From positions 248,001-312,000 of the forward strand of contig NZ_VWOX01000008.1 of the NCBI RefSeq assembly GCF_008629675.1: a stretch of DNA of 64,000 nucleotides, given 5' to 3'. Position 1 is the first letter of the stretch. The number at the start of each line of letters is the position of its first letter. This document shows, piece by piece, positions 45,459-55,052 of this stretch. Position numbers and translations under genes: made by a program. The notes beneath the pieces were generated by a model that saw only the letters and a program-made list of their open reading frames with translations, was not told where the DNA came from and did no database searches. This DNA comes from Roseiconus nitratireducens (GTDB taxonomy: Bacteria > Planctomycetota > Planctomycetia > Pirellulales > Pirellulaceae).

Positions 45459-46985
45459 ATGATCGTTGTTCCGCATCGCGCCTCCCTTCGATTCTTTTCG
45501 CTCGCGACCGCGATCCTGTGGTGGTCCCCGGCATTGGCGGAACAGCTCCATCCTGATCTGCACCACGCCGCTCACAAACAGGTTCCGTTGCTACGCGCGG
45601 TCGATTTGTCCGTCGGCGAATCTGAGACCGTGCAGTTGCATGACGGCACGATGACGCAGGTGCAATTGCTCCGCGTGCAGGAAGATCGAGATTCGTTAAG
45701 CGGAGCGGTCCGCCGCGCCGAAGTGACCGTGCGGATTGATGGCGAGGAAACGACCTTGATCGCAGCCAACTACCATTTGCCGATCACCGTTGGAAACGTT
45801 CAGATCGACTGCGCCGTGACCCGCGGCTACAACAGCAACGGGCGTGCCGCATCCTGGGCCTTGGAAAAGGATGCCCGCCTGCGGCTGTGGCCGGCCGGGT
45901 CTCCGTGGATTCGCGCCGATTCGTTCCGCTATCCTGCCGAACAACGCTGGTTCGCCTCGCTCACCCAGATGGCCAATGAACCGACGTACGTCGACGGAGG
46001 CGATTCGCCGGCGCGTCAACAAATCTACTACCACAGCGGTCTGGATATCGGTGGGAGCGAAGGACAAGTGGACGTGGTCGCCGCGACCACCGGCCTGGTG
46101 GTCTCTTCCGCCGGCGAAGTCCTTGAGGGTCATCGAGACGACACGCCGGTCAGCCCCCGCGGCGACGTGGTCTACGTCCAAGATGCCCGCGGCTGGTACT
46201 ATCGCTACAGCCACCTGAAGCACATCGATCCGCAGATCAAAATCGGTCGCGTGATCTCGATGGGAGACGCCATCGGCGTGTTGGGCAAGGAGGGCGCCAG
46301 CGGCGGTTGGTCCCACCTGCACTTTGAGATCAAAGCGCGTCAACCGTCCGGAAAGTGGGGAACCCAAGCCGGTTACGCTTTCCTGTGGCAAGCTTATTTG
46401 CAGCAGTACGACCCGGATTTGATCGCCGTCGCACGGCCTCATCATTTCATCGCCGCCGGCGAAGCCGTCACACTGGACGCTTCCCGCTCCTGGACCAAGT
46501 CCGGTCACCCGCCAAATTTCTCTTGGACGTTTCATGACGGCTTCCATTCGGACAAGCCGCAGGTCCGACGCGCTTACCCGCGCAGCGGTTCCTACAGCGA
46601 GATCCTTCGGGCCGACGACGGCTCGGGCAATGTCGCCTATGACTTTGCCGTCGTTCAGGTGATCGACCCCGAACACCCGGCAAAGCTGCCCCCCACCATT
46701 CATCCCACGTATTCGCCGACCTTCGGTTTGAAGGTTGGCGATCCCGTGCGGTTCACGGTGCGTTCCTTTCGCGCCAAGGCAGGCCAGGAAACCTGGGATT
46801 TCGGCGACGGCACGCCGCCGGTCCAAGTGCAATCCGACGGCAACCGGTCACCCCACGCGGCCGACGGTTACGCCGTGACCGAACACCGATTCGACAAACC
46901 GGGAGACTACGTGGTGACCGTCCAGCGAACCAACGAACATGGTTTGACAGCGACGGGGCATTTGCACGTCGCGATCGCACCGTGA
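45459..46985 (+). CDS. M23 family metallopeptidase with PKD domains
   Basis: The 508-residue exported protein (signal MIVVPHRASLRFFSLATAIL) has an M23 peptidase domain: YYHSGLDIGG gives the HxxxD zinc ligands, and HLHFEIK gives the HxH part, with RYSHLKHI between them. Two PKD-like beta domains follow (VTLDASRSWTKSGHPPNFSW and ETWDFGDGTPPVQV). M23 enzymes cut peptide links in peptidoglycan or other peptides; here the PKD domains suggest action outside the cell or on the envelope. ATG 45459 is the natural start. Confidence 0.9.
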   Translation: MIVVPHRASLRFFSLATAILWWSPALAEQLHPDLHHAAHKQVPLLRAVDLSVGESETVQLHDGTMTQVQLLRVQEDRDSLSGAVRRAEVTVRIDGEETTLIAANYHLPITVGNVQIDCAVTRGYNSNGRAASWALEKDARLRLWPAGSPWIRADSFRYPAEQRWFASLTQMANEPTYVDGGDSPARQQIYYHSGLDIGGSEGQVDVVAATTGLVVSSAGEVLEGHRDDTPVSPRGDVVYVQDARGWYYRYSHLKHIDPQIKIGRVISMGDAIGVLGKEGASGGWSHLHFEIKARQPSGKWGTQAGYAFLWQAYLQQYDPDLIAVARPHHFIAAGEAVTLDASRSWTKSGHPPNFSWTFHDGFHSDKPQVRRAYPRSGSYSEILRADDGSGNVAYDFAVVQVIDPEHPAKLPPTIHPTYSPTFGLKVGDPVRFTVRSFRAKAGQETWDFGDGTPPVQVQSDGNRSPHAADGYAVTEHRFDKPGDYVVTVQRTNEHGLTATGHLHVAIAP

Positions 46986-47163
46986 TCACCGAACTGCATA
47001 AATTCCAAGTCGCGAAGTGACGAAAGCCCCCTGCCGTCGGCGCGAGCCGACGGAAACGGCTGCCCCAAGACACCACAGCCGCGGAGCGGCGACAGCTGCA
47101 CCGCGTCCGCGAGAAGCGAAGCAATACTGCACGACCTCCCGGCGGGAGCGGGGTAGTCAAGCG

Positions 47164-48582
47164 TCAATCTGCATCCGGCCGAATTTCGGCGGTGAACGTC
47201 ACCAGACTTCGGGGCGGCAGTCGGACCGATGCCGTCGAGCCCTCCACGGGAACGGGGTCGATTGTTTGGAATTGTTCGTCGGCGCTGGTTCGTACCGCGT
47301 TCATCGTGGAACCCGTTGCCAGGTTTTTCAGCGTCAACTTCAACGGTTGCTCCGCGTCGGTCGCATTGATGGCGACCACCGTCAGCTGTCGATCTGCCTC
47401 GTGGACGAAGGCGCCCACCTGAACCTCCGCAAATCCCGGTTGCGCATCGATGCGCACGGCACCGGGACGAATGAACTTGAAGTAGTGCCGGGCGGCGTGC
47501 GACTTCGGCGTCAGTTCGTCCATCCGCATCAGGCCGTGCTCATTCGCTTGGCGGTCGGTGATCTGCCAGGGAACGAATGCAGAACAGTTCCCGGCGACCA
47601 GCGCGTTATGCAAAGCGTTGGCAACGCCTTTTCGGATCGGCGCCGGCCAGTCATGCTCGCCCGTCCCACCTTCGGTGATCCAAAACGGCTTTCCGGTATC
47701 GGCGACCTGCTCCCAGAAAACACGCGATGAATTCGCCGACATTTCTCCGACCACGCCGTCTTCGTACCCATGCGTCGCGAAGGCCCCGATTGCCTGCAAC
47801 GCGGCGGAATCGTCTTTGATCGCTTGAACGTAGCTGCCGGTGCCGCCGGGATACATGTGACTGGTCATGGTTTCGGGCCCGAAGATTTTCACATCGGCGT
47901 ATCCTGCGTCGTCCAAATGTTTCCGCAGCATGGGCAAGATCTTGACGTAGTCGTCGGCGTCCCAAACACAGCTCTCAAATGACTGCGAAAACTGCACTTC
48001 GTTGCCCGGGCTGACGGCATAAAACGGTACACCCGCCTGATCGTGTTTGCGGACATACTCGACCATCCATTGGCAGAAGTGCGGGAAGTACTCTTGTTTG
48101 ACGCGGTTCTGGTTTTCACCGTAACCGCCCGCGCGAATGGCGCTGGACTTTTGGGCTTTGATCGAACCGTTTTCTTTCATCCATGCTGGCGGGCTCCAGA
48201 CGGTGCCGATGATCTTGATCTCCGGATTCCGCTTCAAAATGGCCTGGCCAAAATCCACGAAGATCTGCGGCCGTCCGCCGTTGGCCTGCATCTGAAAGTC
48301 TTCACTGCGAATCTTTGTCCAGTCTTCCTGCCGGTCCGGATAAGTCGGTCCCCACATGTTCACGCGCAGCATGGTGCATCCCATGGTGTCGACGTACGTT
48401 TCGGGAAAGGCCTCCGTTCGATACAGCTCCCGAAAACCTTGCTGCCAAGCCACCAAGCACGTCCCAAACCCTTCGATCGTTTGGTACTTTTTCCCCGCAT
48501 CAATGACGACGTCGGTGGCTGGGGACAAACACGCGCCCCAATAGCAAATACCGAGCAACAGTGAGAGTCGGAAAAAACGCAT
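47164..48582 (-). CDS. Glycoside hydrolase family 30 enzyme
   Basis: The 472-residue exported enzyme (signal MRFFRLSLLLGICYWGACLS) has the GH30 start YQTIEGFGTCLVAWQQGF and TVWSPPAWMKENGS. The acid/base is Glu195 in VSPGNEVQFS and the nucleophile Glu304 in WITEGGTGEH. A C-terminal beta domain follows from about residue 395. GH30 members cut beta-linked glycans such as glucuronoxylan, beta-1,6-glucans or glucosylceramide; the substrate cannot be decided here. Confidence 0.92.
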   Translation of the reverse strand: MRFFRLSLLLGICYWGACLSPATDVVIDAGKKYQTIEGFGTCLVAWQQGFRELYRTEAFPETYVDTMGCTMLRVNMWGPTYPDRQEDWTKIRSEDFQMQANGGRPQIFVDFGQAILKRNPEIKIIGTVWSPPAWMKENGSIKAQKSSAIRAGGYGENQNRVKQEYFPHFCQWMVEYVRKHDQAGVPFYAVSPGNEVQFSQSFESCVWDADDYVKILPMLRKHLDDAGYADVKIFGPETMTSHMYPGGTGSYVQAIKDDSAALQAIGAFATHGYEDGVVGEMSANSSRVFWEQVADTGKPFWITEGGTGEHDWPAPIRKGVANALHNALVAGNCSAFVPWQITDRQANEHGLMRMDELTPKSHAARHYFKFIRPGAVRIDAQPGFAEVQVGAFVHEADRQLTVVAINATDAEQPLKLTLKNLATGSTMNAVRTSADEQFQTIDPVPVEGSTASVRLPPRSLVTFTAEIRPDAD

Positions 48583-48782
48583 CGTGGCAGTTCCTCGCAG
48601 CGGGTAACGTCAAACACCGGGCATTGTAGGGCGATCCGCTGCCTCTGGCGAAGCGACTCCCCCGCCGGACACTGCGATCCGCGGCAAATTCATTTCCTGG
48701 CCGAATAACACAGCCGAATAACACACTCGCCGCGGGCTGGTACGATGGGCGTTCCCGTCCCGTCCAGCTCCGGAGATCTCTC

Positions 48783-49541
48783 ATGAACCGCGTTCAAGTT
48801 CGCTTCTGCTTCCTGCCCGTTGCGCTTCTGTTCGCCTGTGCCTGCTGCACCTCGGCCGCCCGCGGACAGGTCTATGAAATGCGAACGTACACGACCAACG
48901 ATGGCAAGCTGGACGAGCTCAACGCCCGGTTTCGCGATCACACGATGCGATTGTTCAAAAAGCACGGGATCGAATCAATCGGCTACTGGGTTCCGACCGA
49001 CGCAGAGAAGTCGAAGAACACGCTGATCTACATCATCAAACACGCCAGCCGAGAGGCCGCCAAAGAATCATGGCAATCTTTCTTGGCCGATCCGGAATGG
49101 AAGAAAGCGGCTCAAGAATCCGGTGTGGGGCGTTTGGCCGAGCGGCCGGAGTCGGTGTACATGACCGCGGCCGACTACTCGCCGTCATGGACGAACGATG
49201 GCAACGACGATGACGACGTTTTCGAACTGCGAATCTACAAAGCGGCCGAAGGCAAGTTGGACGCGTTGGACGCCCGCTTTCGAGATCACACGATTGACCT
49301 GTTCTCACGGCACGGAATCAAATCCGTCGGATACTGGCACCCGACGGACGACCCCGATTCGGAAGACACGCTCATCTACATCATCGAACACGACAGTCCC
49401 GAGGCAGCGAAAGAGTCGTGGAAGACGTTCGGCCAGGATCCGGATTGGAAGAAAGCGGCGCGGGAATCGGGCGTGGGACGTTTGGCCAAGCCACCGATTT
49501 CGGTCTACATGAACGCCACCGACTATTCCCCCATCCGTTAA
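48783..49541 (+). CDS. NIPSNAP-family protein with two tandem domains
   Basis: The 252-residue protein has a signal peptide (MNRVQVRFCFLPVALLFACAC) and two copies of a NIPSNAP-like domain of about 105 residues. Copy one runs YEMRTYTTNDGKLDELNARF through PESVYMTAADYSP and copy two runs FELRIYKAAEGKLDALDARF through PISVYMNATDYSP. The two halves are highly similar, so the duplication is recent. The family has a ferredoxin-like dimer fold; its role in bacteria is not settled. Confidence 0.9.
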   Translation: MNRVQVRFCFLPVALLFACACCTSAARGQVYEMRTYTTNDGKLDELNARFRDHTMRLFKKHGIESIGYWVPTDAEKSKNTLIYIIKHASREAAKESWQSFLADPEWKKAAQESGVGRLAERPESVYMTAADYSPSWTNDGNDDDDVFELRIYKAAEGKLDALDARFRDHTIDLFSRHGIKSVGYWHPTDDPDSEDTLIYIIEHDSPEAAKESWKTFGQDPDWKKAARESGVGRLAKPPISVYMNATDYSPIR

Positions 49542-49588
49542 GCGATCTCGTCCGATGGTGACGAAGCAACGGCCGGTGGCGTGAGCCG

Positions 49589-51469
49589 TTACTGCTCGCG
49601 CGGGGGCGTCGCGAAACTGACGATCCGAAAGCCGTCTTCTTGCGGCACGATAAAACTGCCGGTCGATTGCAGGTATCGACTCATCGCCGGAAACGGAGGC
49701 AGTTTCTGAAAGTCAAAATTGAATAGCTGACCGCTCAGGCTGGGCAGGCCCTGGGCTCCGAGCAGACCGGATCTCAGTTGCTCATACAGTCCTTCCATGC
49801 GACCGTCCTGACGCTGGTAGCTGATCATCGATGTTTGCTCGGGGAACTGCGACGCGATTTCTTGGTATTGCGGCGATTCGGCCAATGGACGCTTTTGATT
49901 GTCACCCGCGATCGTCGATTGCAGGTAGCCGGCGTTGGGTGAAAACATCAGCGATTGTTCGCTCACGGCGACGGCCAATTCCATCGGCGGCATTCCGGGG
50001 AATTGGGACGTGTCCAAGCTCAGCCGGTACACGGTTCGATCACCAGCCGGCAAAGGGTCCGCCCCCGCACCGTCGGCCAGCGACTTGACCAACGATTCGA
50101 TCGCGGCGGGATCGGCAACACCAACCGCAAAGACCGCCTTCTGGCGGGCGAGCTGTGCGGCGTTTTCAGGGATTTCCGCCGCGATATGCAGGGGACCCGA
50201 GAGTTGCTCGGCCAACTCGCTGACCGTCATTTCGGAGTTACCTACCGACATTGATCCGATGGCGCCGGCGAATGCGCCTTCGCCCTGAGCCCGATCGACC
50301 ATCTCTTGCACCGATTGCAAGAACCGCTCAGCGCTCCAGTTGATTTGGCTGTAGATCGAGACGTCGTCTTTGACCCAATCGGGCGGTCGTTGCTCGGTCG
50401 CCGGAAGCCGGAATGCTTTCCAGAATCCTTCGACCGGCGTTTGCACGTAGCCGTACGTGCTGGACACGCTATCCATTCCACCCTTGCCCAGGTAGAACGA
50501 TCCACCGAAGCCCCGGAACTGGCCCAGCCCCAGTCGATCAATCATCGCGTCGGCAGCTTCCGCCGACGTCCCGGCGGTCAGGTTCGCTCGCACAGCCGCA
50601 TTCACGACGCCCAGCGGATTGACGTACCACTGCAGCCCGCTGGCGTCCTGCCCGGGCGTGACGGCATTCATCACGTGTGAGAAATTGTCGTTGTTCAGCA
50701 GCGATTGGGTACTGCGGTCTTCGCCCCGCCGCGCCACCTCGGCGAGCGTCTGAAATCCGTCGCTAAAAACAATCTGTCGACCGCTCCGAAAGTAACTCAG
50801 ATTTCGAATCGTCCGATCCTGCTTTCGCTGCCAGGAGGTCAGTCGCAAATCGCCCAAGGTCGCGGAGGTTGACTCCGAGGATTCCCCCCGCAGACGACGT
50901 TCCATCCGCTGGAGCAATTGTTCGGCGGTGGTGTCGTCGGCCAGATCGGCCACGGCAAGGATCGCCAGCTCGCCATCGGAATTGCGCGTCAGCCCGACCG
51001 AGAGCTCACCTTCCGCTTCACGCCACAACCGCGTCAAATCGATCCCCAATCCGTCCGACATTCCGGACAACTGCTCCGTGACGGCAGCAAAGAACTCCGC
51101 AAACGCCGGATCCTGCATTTGCGCTCCGAACGAAGAATCCGCCCATTGCCGCTGGAAGGCGTCGACATCGGCGAATCTGGCCATCGCGATCGTCTCACCG
51201 GGAAACCAGCTCGCCGCCGGCGGGATCGCTTCGACAGGACGATCGCTCGGGGAGACCGGTTGCGCCAAATCGCCATCCGTTCCGGCCCCAGTTGTCAGGC
51301 GTTCGTCCGCGATCGGCGTCGGGGCGATTGGCGTCTGGACTGTCGGTGCCTGGGCAGTTGCATCCGCCGCCAAGCCCAACAACGACAAGATGCAGAGGGC
51401 GACAGACACCCAAGGGGCAGCAGGTTTCAGAAGGCGATGGTTGGTTCGGCGGGGTGAAGCGAGAAGCAT
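49589..51469 (-). CDS. Exported protein of unknown function
   Basis: The 626-residue protein begins MLLASPRRTNHRLLKPAAPW at ATG 51469 and has a membrane-spanning signal region (VSVALCILSLLGLAADATAQ). The frame stays open upstream to a TTG at 51562, which would add 31 residues. Residues after about 90 (FPGETIAMARFADVDAFQRQ) resemble planctomycete proteins that start from DUF3352-like repeats, but this was not confirmed. It faces the NIPSNAP gene tail to tail. Confidence 0.65.
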   Translation of the reverse strand: MLLASPRRTNHRLLKPAAPWVSVALCILSLLGLAADATAQAPTVQTPIAPTPIADERLTTGAGTDGDLAQPVSPSDRPVEAIPPAASWFPGETIAMARFADVDAFQRQWADSSFGAQMQDPAFAEFFAAVTEQLSGMSDGLGIDLTRLWREAEGELSVGLTRNSDGELAILAVADLADDTTAEQLLQRMERRLRGESSESTSATLGDLRLTSWQRKQDRTIRNLSYFRSGRQIVFSDGFQTLAEVARRGEDRSTQSLLNNDNFSHVMNAVTPGQDASGLQWYVNPLGVVNAAVRANLTAGTSAEAADAMIDRLGLGQFRGFGGSFYLGKGGMDSVSSTYGYVQTPVEGFWKAFRLPATEQRPPDWVKDDVSIYSQINWSAERFLQSVQEMVDRAQGEGAFAGAIGSMSVGNSEMTVSELAEQLSGPLHIAAEIPENAAQLARQKAVFAVGVADPAAIESLVKSLADGAGADPLPAGDRTVYRLSLDTSQFPGMPPMELAVAVSEQSLMFSPNAGYLQSTIAGDNQKRPLAESPQYQEIASQFPEQTSMISYQRQDGRMEGLYEQLRSGLLGAQGLPSLSGQLFNFDFQKLPPFPAMSRYLQSTGSFIVPQEDGFRIVSFATPPREQ

Positions 51470-51692
51470 TGCACTGGGTAATCTAAATTGCACGGGGTAA
51501 TCTGAACTGGGTGTTCCAAATCGGGTGGGCAAAGGGGCCAGGTGGAAGAAGTTTTTCGTCAAAAGCCGGCAGATCCAAAACCGGCATTGTCAGGAACGCA
51601 AGTTGCTACGATGAAAGGTGGGCACTTTCACTGCAGTATTCTCAATTTCTGATTCCGTTTTGTCTCGTTTCGTTCTGAACTTTGCATATCAC

Positions 51693-52553
51693 ATGCCAAG
51701 GCGGTCTGATCAGGCCCGCCGCATGCCTCGATGCCAAATCTTGGCGTGTGTTCTTTTGGGCATGTCTGTGCTTGCGACTGTCGATGCTGCACCGTGCCGG
51801 GCTCAATCACCGGCCGAAGCTTCCTCCACCGAACCGGACCGCAACAAACCGGCATCCGGCGACTCGACCCAACCGTACAGTCCGTTGCACGACTTTCTGG
51901 GGATCGACCCCCAGACCGGGAAATTCAATCAGCCCGCCGCGCCGAGGCCGAATCCACCGGCCGACGACGGATCAGCGACCACGCCGTCCTCGACCGAGGA
52001 TCTGCCGCGGGAAGCCGAGGCGGCCAGCGAAGCTTTCCGACGCGCGACCGAACGAATCAATGAAGGTTCGTTGGAGGATATCGCGTCGATGCTGAACGAT
52101 TCGATGCAGACGCACCCGTTGTACCGAATTCATCAACAAATTGTCTGGGTATCGGTCGCATTGATGCTGCTGTACCCGATCGGCATCGTGGCTTCGGAGT
52201 TGATCTCTTTCGCCTTGGCCCGCCGGCAAGCAAATCTGACAGAGACCGATCGAGTGTTCCAACGCGTGCGGCTTCGACGCCGACTGACTTTGGCAGCCGT
52301 CCTGTCCGGTGTCATTGTGTTGTTCGGATTCGGCAGCGTGCACGCTTACTGGTGGGACCGGCCACTGGTGGCGGGAATCTTTGCGGTAACCGTCATGGTG
52401 CTGGGCACGATCGCGGTGCTGCTGGCGAATCTGATTCGCGACGCCACACGCACTCACCAGCTGGACTTGATTCGAGAGGTCCGGCGCGAACAGCTGGAGA
52501 TGCGTGCCGACCTGGAAGACATCCGACAGCAACTCCAACGTGGTAAGTCTTGA
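51693..52553 (+). CDS. Membrane protein at the head of the MoxR-Bat operon
   Basis: The 286-residue protein has a signal peptide (CQILACVLLGMSVLATV), a Pro/Ser-rich region, then two membrane helices (about residues 148-170 and 193-212) and a third segment near 225-245. A C-terminal coiled-coil helix follows (EVRREQLEMRADLEDIRQQL). No family was recognised. ATG 51693 or ATG 51723 may be the start. It is joined to the MoxR gene by a one-base overlap (TGATG). Confidence 0.7.
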   Translation: MPRRSDQARRMPRCQILACVLLGMSVLATVDAAPCRAQSPAEASSTEPDRNKPASGDSTQPYSPLHDFLGIDPQTGKFNQPAAPRPNPPADDGSATTPSSTEDLPREAEAASEAFRRATERINEGSLEDIASMLNDSMQTHPLYRIHQQIVWVSVALMLLYPIGIVASELISFALARRQANLTETDRVFQRVRLRRRLTLAAVLSGVIVLFGFGSVHAYWWDRPLVAGIFAVTVMVLGTIAVLLANLIRDATRTHQLDLIREVRREQLEMRADLEDIRQQLQRGKS

Positions 52554-53575
52554 TGCCGACGTCGACCGAACACCAAACGGCCAGTGCAATTGAGATCCGC
52601 GAGAAGCTGGTGGCCGCGGAAACGCAGATCAATCAAGTCGTGGTCGGGCAGACGGAATTGATTCGAGGGATGCTGATCAGCTTGATCTGCGGCGGACACG
52701 TTCTGATCGAAGGCGTGCCCGGCCTGGCCAAAACGACCGCGGTCGCGACGCTGGCCGCCACGATCCGCACCAGTTTTTGCCGGCTTCAGTTCACGCCCGA
52801 TCTGCTGCCCAGCGACATCATCGGGAGTGAGATTTACCGACCGGCGGACCACCGCTTCGAGGTGCAGCGGGGACCGATCTTCGCCAATCTCGTGCTGGTC
52901 GATGAAATCAATCGGGCCCCGGCGAAAGTTCAGTCTGCGCTCTTGGAAGCCATGCAGGAACGCCAGGTCTCCATCGCCGGGCAAACCATGCCCCTTCCCG
53001 ATCCGTTCATGGTGCTGGCGACGCAAAACCCGATCGACCAGCAGGGCACTTACGTTTTGCCCGAAGCACAGATGGATCGGTTTTTGTTGAAGCTGCACGT
53101 GGAATACCCGGATGCCGAAGCAGAGCGGGCCATCCTGCACCGTTCACTTCATCGCGACGAGTCGCCATCGGCCACGCCTGCGGGATCGGCTCCCATCGAG
53201 CAAACACCCGTGGAGCTGGCACCGAATGATCTGAACGTGGCGCGGCAAGCTTGCGCCCAAGTTCATGTCAGTGACAGTCTCGAGCAATACATCCTGGACT
53301 TGGTGCGTGCCACGCGTCAGCCAGTGGAATTCAGCACCGAGTTGGACGGATTGATCCGATTCGGAGTTTCACCGCGGGGCACCTTGGCGCTGGCCCATGC
53401 GGCCCGAGCCCGAGCGTTTCTTGATGGTCAGCACCACGTCACGCCCGACGACGTCAAGGCGGTGATCTTGGACGCGTTTCGGCACCGCATCGTGTTGTCC
53501 TACGAAGCGTTGGCCGAAGACCGGACGGCCGACGACCTGCTGCGCGATCTGATCGCCAAGGTAAACATTCCCTGA
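52553..53575 (+). CDS. MoxR family AAA ATPase
   Basis: The 340-residue AAA+ ATPase has Walker A GVPGLAKTT (residues 54-62), Walker B LVLVDEINRAP, the sensor-1 stretch VLATQNPIDQQGTYVLPEAQ and sensor-2 in the C-terminal lid. MoxR ATPases act as chaperones for VWA partner proteins. The next genes encode DUF58 and VWA proteins, the classic partner set. ATG 52553 overlaps the previous stop, and the gene overlaps the DUF58 gene by one base. Confidence 0.95.
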   Translation: MPTSTEHQTASAIEIREKLVAAETQINQVVVGQTELIRGMLISLICGGHVLIEGVPGLAKTTAVATLAATIRTSFCRLQFTPDLLPSDIIGSEIYRPADHRFEVQRGPIFANLVLVDEINRAPAKVQSALLEAMQERQVSIAGQTMPLPDPFMVLATQNPIDQQGTYVLPEAQMDRFLLKLHVEYPDAEAERAILHRSLHRDESPSATPAGSAPIEQTPVELAPNDLNVARQACAQVHVSDSLEQYILDLVRATRQPVEFSTELDGLIRFGVSPRGTLALAHAARARAFLDGQHHVTPDDVKAVILDAFRHRIVLSYEALAEDRTADDLLRDLIAKVNIP

Positions 53576-54468
53576 TGATTCGATCCACCCGAGAACTGCG
53601 GCGACGCGTCGATCGAATTCACTTTCAGTGCCTGAAAAGGATCGATGGGAACCTGATCGGCAGCTACGACTCGACCTTCAAAGGCCAGGGAATCGAATTC
53701 GAAGAAACGCGTCCCTACCTTCCCGGCGATGACGTTCGCTGGATCGACTGGCGTGTCACTGCCAGGTTTTCCCGCCCGTACGTGAAGCTGTTTCGTCAAC
53801 AACGCCAACTGACGATCCACCTGCTGGTTGATGGAAGCGGATCGTTGGGCGTTCCCGGCCGGGGTCGCACTCCGGCGCAGGCCGCGATTGAAATCGCCGG
53901 CACGATGGCGATGCTCGCTGCGTCGGAACAGGACCGGGTCGGATTGACGCTGTTCACCGACAGGATCGAACACTTTGTCGCGCCGGCGTCGGACCCGACC
54001 CATGCGGCGCGCGTCCTGCGTGATCTGGTGTGCTGGAAACCCGCGGGCATCCGTTCGCAACTGCGACCGGCGTTGGAACCGCTCCTCCGCGGTTCTCGCT
54101 CGCGGTCCCTGATCGTGCTGCTCAGTGATTTCGTGGGTGACGTTGTCTCCCCGGAGAACGAAAAGCTGTTGCGTGCGACCGCCAGCCAACACGAATTGAT
54201 CCCGGTGGTCATCCGGCACCCCAGCGAAACTCGCCTGCCCCGGTGTGGGCTGTTGCGGGTTCGTGATCCGGAGACGGGGATCAAGCGATGGATCGATACG
54301 CGCAGCTCGCGACAACGCAAACGACTGCAACAGGCCGCTCGCGTCGAGCAGCAGCACTTGGATCGGATGTTCTCACAACTCCGTTGCCTTCCCCTTCGAC
54401 ACGAATGCGACCAGGACGTGGCCGTGTCGCTGCGCGGCTACTTTCACCGTCGAGGCCAACTGCGATGA
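53575..54468 (+). CDS. DUF58 domain protein
   Basis: The 297-residue protein has the DUF58 hallmark GIEFEETRPYLPGDDVRWID, followed by a VWA-like fold with VDGSGSLG (MIDAS DxSxS) and RSLIVLLSDFVGD. No membrane helix is visible. It is the direct partner gene of MoxR and overlaps its neighbours on both sides (TGATG, ATGA). Confidence 0.93.
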   Translation: MIRSTRELRRRVDRIHFQCLKRIDGNLIGSYDSTFKGQGIEFEETRPYLPGDDVRWIDWRVTARFSRPYVKLFRQQRQLTIHLLVDGSGSLGVPGRGRTPAQAAIEIAGTMAMLAASEQDRVGLTLFTDRIEHFVAPASDPTHAARVLRDLVCWKPAGIRSQLRPALEPLLRGSRSRSLIVLLSDFVGDVVSPENEKLLRATASQHELIPVVIRHPSETRLPRCGLLRVRDPETGIKRWIDTRSSRQRKRLQQAARVEQQHLDRMFSQLRCLPLRHECDQDVAVSLRGYFHRRGQLR

Positions 54469-55052
54469 ACCGCGAACTGGTGACGTCGTTGCTTCGACAA
54501 CTGTTGCAAGGTCGCAACGGGCTGCGGGAAATCGATCCGGAATTGCCCGTCCCTTGGACGATCGGCCAGTGGCTGGCCTTGGCTGCCGCCCTGGTGTTCG
54601 CCGCGTTCCTAATCCGCTTGTCCGTTCGCACCCTGCGGCGTCTGGTGCAGCGACGCTCGGTGAGCTTCGTTTCTTTGATCCAGGATCTGAGCCGGCTGGA
54701 GGAACAACGCTTACGGCGCAAGCTGAGCCACCGAGAAACGGTTCTCGCCGTATCCCAGTTGCTGCGTGAAGCCTTGCGTCTGGTCGACGTTCGCGGCGGC
54801 GGCACCGGCGCGTACCGGACAACTTCCGAATGGCAGCACTGGTCTCGCGAACATCCGTTGGCACGTCGGCAGATCGGATCCATCGACAAAGTGCTTTCAC
54901 TCTCCGACTCCGTCACCTACGCGGCAGCGGAGGTTTCATTGGACGATGTTCGCGGCGTCACCACGCTGGTCCGCGACGCGTTGCAACAGTTTGCCGACGC
55001 AGACCGATCGGGGTTCACGTCAGCCCGACCTCCTGCCGGAGCGGCCGCATGA
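54465..55052 (+). CDS. Membrane protein of Bat operon (DUF4381-like)
   Basis: The 195-residue protein has one N-terminal membrane helix (WLALAAALVFAAFLIRLSV) and a cytoplasmic domain with SHRETVLAVSQLLREALRLV, similar in position and size to the DUF4381-type genes of other MoxR/Bat clusters. The family call is by position and layout. ATG 54465 overlaps the DUF58 stop by four bases. Confidence 0.65.
   Translation: MNRELVTSLLRQLLQGRNGLREIDPELPVPWTIGQWLALAAALVFAAFLIRLSVRTLRRLVQRRSVSFVSLIQDLSRLEEQRLRRKLSHRETVLAVSQLLREALRLVDVRGGGTGAYRTTSEWQHWSREHPLARRQIGSIDKVLSLSDSVTYAAAEVSLDDVRGVTTLVRDALQQFADADRSGFTSARPPAGAAA

Noticed and set aside
51587..51612. TTGTCA...TACGAT promoter-like pair before the Bat-like operon
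   Set aside because: The spacing is 14 bp, too short for a standard promoter; the TGCTACGAT could be an extended -10 but was not strong enough to list.
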